A program made the translations under genes and the position numbers. Positions 61,401-64,000 of a stretch of DNA of 64,000 bases are shown here, piece by piece. The notes under the pieces were generated by a model that made no database searches, was not told the DNA's origin, and worked only from the letters and a program-made list of their open reading frames with translations. The DNA comes from Aquila chrysaetos chrysaetos (lineage: Eukaryota > Chordata > Aves > Accipitriformes > Accipitridae). The stretch spans positions 3,410,001 to 3,474,000 of the forward strand of contig NC_044019.1 of the NCBI RefSeq assembly GCF_900496995.4. Reading direction: 5' to 3'. The number at the start of each line of letters is the position of its first letter. The stretch's first letter is position 1.

Positions 61401-63988
61401 GGCCAAGCCTGGACAGGAGCTGTAGCAGTAACTTGTGCCAGTTGGAATCTTCCTCCGAGTGACCATCATCTCAGCAGAGCCGCCCATGAAGATGTGCAGC
61501 CGTTCCAGGGCAATACTAATATACTTAATTGTTATTGTCCCTCTTGTTCTGCAGAATGCATTCTCATCACTTCTGAAACCGATTTCAGAGCAAATCCAGG
61601 TGGTGCAGAATTTCAGGGAGAAGAACCGTGGTAGCAAACTGTTCAATCACTTATCGGCAGTCAGCGAGAGCATCCCAGCCCTGGGCTGGGTGGCCATGGT
61701 AAGAATTCCAGTAGGAAGTGGTTTCCTTGGGCTGGTGAGAAAAGTCTGGCTCCCTGGTCAGCTGTTCCATGCCAATGTGTTCTTTCTTCTTTAGGCTCCA
61801 AAGCCTGGTCCTTATGTGAAGGAAATGACTGATGCTGCCATGTTTTATACCAACCGGATCCTCAAGGAGTACAAGGATGTGTAAGTTCACCTTCTCTCTT
61901 AAAGATGTCATTGAACACAGCTAACTGGGTGTGTAGGGGCTACTCCAGTGTCTAACCACAGCTGCCTTGGTCTTTAATTCTTTCTTTTTAAAGGCAGGGC
62001 GTATTTATAAAGCCTCACTTTAGCTGTTCTTCCCTGATCCTTAGACAAGGTTCCTTGCATTCATGTTGCAGCTGGAATCTCTAGTAGCAAATGTATTGCT
62101 GCTCTTGTCTCAGCATCATCTGGTGGCTGAACTGTTTCCCAGGACAGCAAGTTGTGCCTCAGGAATGGGTCTTGTTGGAAGTACCAGACTCCTCAATTAA
62201 AATGGGTTACAGGGCAGAGCAGGCTTGTGGCCTTCTGCCTGCAGGTGCAAGATTAATACTGAAGCTAGAATGCAGCGCTGGAGGTGCAAGGCTGCCATGC
62301 TGGTCCAGCTGTGTCTTGCCTGTAGGCTGAGAGGTGGAGAGATGTAAAGAACTAACTGTAGTCCTTGGGTTTTAATGGCAAATGCACCTGCTCACTCCTC
62401 ATGACCTCCTTGTGTCCTCAGAGATAAAAAGCAAGTGGACTGGGTGAAAGCTTATCTGAGTATCTGGACAGAACTGCAGGCCTATATCAAAGAGTATCAC
62501 ACCACAGGGCTGACTTGGAGCAAAACGGTAAGTGCTGGCTACATCTGCAGGAGCTTCTTAGATGAGTATTGCATGATTATTGCAGCAGATATGGAGCTTG
62601 TGCAATCGCCTTTCCTCTTGCTGGCCTCTTACAGGGTCCTGTAGCAACAGAAGGGGCTAAATCACCATCCGCTCCCCCAGCCGGGGCTGCGCCTCCCCCA
62701 CCAGGCCCTCCTCCCCCACCTGCTCCTGCCCCCACAAGCTCTAGCACAGATGACTCTGCCTCCCGCTCCGCGCTCTTCGCCCAGATCAATCGGGGAGAAG
62801 GCATCACCTCTGGTAGGTGGAAGTAGCTAGCGGAGGGAGGGCAGCCACAAGCGAGAGTACTGTTGTGCTGCAAATCCTTGTTTTGCCTCTGTCCCTCAAT
62901 ACACCTGCTTAGAAAGTACGCTTGCAGTAACAAAAGACCATCCGGTCTGAGTGTGGTGCTGGGAGCCAGAAGCAGCCCTGAGGCAGTTACAGGGACAAAG
63001 GGAGCACATCTGAGTTAGCATTCTCAGCCTCATCGGTCAGGTGTAGCAAGAGATTAATCTCTAGCTGGAACAGAGAGAGGGAACCCTTTGGTTGCCTGCA
63101 CATTTCCTATTGCACCTATTCGTATTTGCACAGGACTTACCCCTTTTGTGTGTTACCTGGTTAGCGTATCAGGATAGACGTGAAACAAAAGTGAGGTGCT
63201 TGGCTCAAGGCTTTTACCGGCTGCAGAGTAGAAGAGCCGGTGTCTTCTGGTTCTACAGTACGTCTTATGTTCTCGTCAATATTGCATCAGTGTTTCTTGT
63301 TCCCTCTTTCACTTGCTGTCACTTGTGCTTGGGCTCAACTTAGGCCCAGTTTCAATAATGTGCATTTTGAAAAATGTTATCGTGCTGGTTGTTGTAATCC
63401 CTGATGTCTGGTGTTTGTGAAACTGCATTCTTGGAGGAGAGCTGGATCTCAGGTTTGACTTCTCTTGCAGGCTTAAGACATGTTTCAGATGACATGAAGA
63501 CCCACAAGAATCCAGCACTGAAGAACCAAGGGGGTCCTGTGAGAAGTGGACCTAAGCCTTTCACTGCTCCCAAACCAGCCTGTAATGCTAATCCCTCCCA
63601 AAAAACCTCTCCGAAGGCACCTGCGCTGCTAGAATTAGAGGGCAAAAAGTGGAGAGTGGTGAGTGCTTGGCATTGGCATGAGTGGATTTGAGGGATGGGA
63701 GCTTTGCAGGAGGGAAGGACGGTCTCCTGAGGACCTTTCTTGTAAGAGGCACCAGCCCGAAGGCACATGCAGTTTGCTTTTAAAGGGTCTGCAGTGCCCT
63801 GCTGTTCACATGGACTAATTGGTCTGCATTCCAAAAATAAAGGGCATTTTTGCTGCCTTTTCAGGAAAACCAGGAGAATGCCACTAACCTGGTAATCAGC
63901 GACACAGAGTTGAAACAGGTAGCATATGTTTTCAAGTGCACAAATAGTACACTCCAAATCAAAGGCAAGATCAACTCCATCACCCTCG
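58492..63988 (+). CDS. CAP1: adenylyl cyclase-associated protein 1 (5' part, runs off the window)
   Basis: Cytoplasmic actin-turnover factor that works with cofilin to sever filaments and recharge G-actin. Coding exons: 58492-58585 (exon begins 58473), 59021-59121, 59595-59672, 61555-61698, 61795-61880, 62422-62527, 62635-62812, 63471-63658, 63865-63988. They give 366 of about 475 residues, all in phase. An N-terminal coiled-coil oligomerisation segment ([17 protein letters not shown]) is followed by the helical folded domain in exons 3-7 ([41 protein letters not shown]). A polyproline profilin-binding stretch is at about 222-236, the WH2-linker [13 protein letters not shown] in exon 9, and the beta-helix CARP domain starts at about 326. 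The ATG at 58492 has a good context (G at -3 and +4). No upstream ATG matches the MADM start of mammals, so the protein begins about three to five residues later. Confidence 0.95.
59673..61554 (+). other. CAP1: CAP1 intron 4
   Basis: GT-AG intron of 1.9 kb between the [20 protein letters not shown] exon and the exon starting [15 protein letters not shown]-rich, with no repeat or gene recognised. The remaining CAP1 introns within the window (58586-59020, 59122-59594, 61699-61794, 61881-62421, 62528-62634, 62813-63470, 63659-63864) are likewise plain. Confidence 0.75.
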
Positions 63989-64000
63989 GTAAGTGGAGAA

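Overview
The window is vertebrate nuclear DNA. Multi-exon genes with GT-AG introns, CpG-rich promoters, many G and C homopolymers, short introns and no dense interspersed repeats point to a GC-rich avian microchromosome (or another sauropsid). The species cannot be named from this sequence. Gene content and order, TRIT1(-) MYCL(-) MFSD2A(+) CAP1(+), match the conserved synteny block on human chromosome 1p34.

Layout: 1-730 holds the last coding exon and 3' UTR of an unidentified plus-strand gene. TRIT1 (minus, 11 coding exons, 464 aa) runs from 21895 down to 6088, with a likely 3' UTR to about 4890. Its second intron is a minor-spliceosome AT-AC intron. Just upstream of its CpG promoter lies a run of eight RFX/X-box-like palindromes (22245-22521). 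MYCL (minus, two coding exons, 353 aa) occupies 29005-25482, with a 3' UTR to about 24180 and a well-formed octamer/CCAAT/TATA promoter at 29231-29293. About 7 kb without recognisable genes, including a tandem-repeat block, precedes MFSD2A (plus, 14 coding exons, 524 aa, 36145-45836), whose 3' UTR carries a cluster of Pumilio-type elements. After another 6.5 kb without genes comes the CAP1 promoter and noncoding exon 1 (about 52990-53095), then coding exons from 58492 to 63988. CAP1 runs off the right edge.

The genes are neighbours by ancestry rather than one pathway: tRNA A37 isopentenylation (TRIT1), growth transcription (MYCL), sodium-dependent lysophosphatidylcholine/DHA transport (MFSD2A) and actin turnover (CAP1). 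No mobile element, CRISPR array, tRNA or rRNA was recognised. The items most worth checking are the RFX-site cluster, the AT-AC intron, the Pumilio-element cluster and two promoter-like islands inside introns (MYCL intron, MFSD2A intron 3). Exon boundaries were placed by reading splice sites and checking reading phase and protein similarity by eye; no database search was run.
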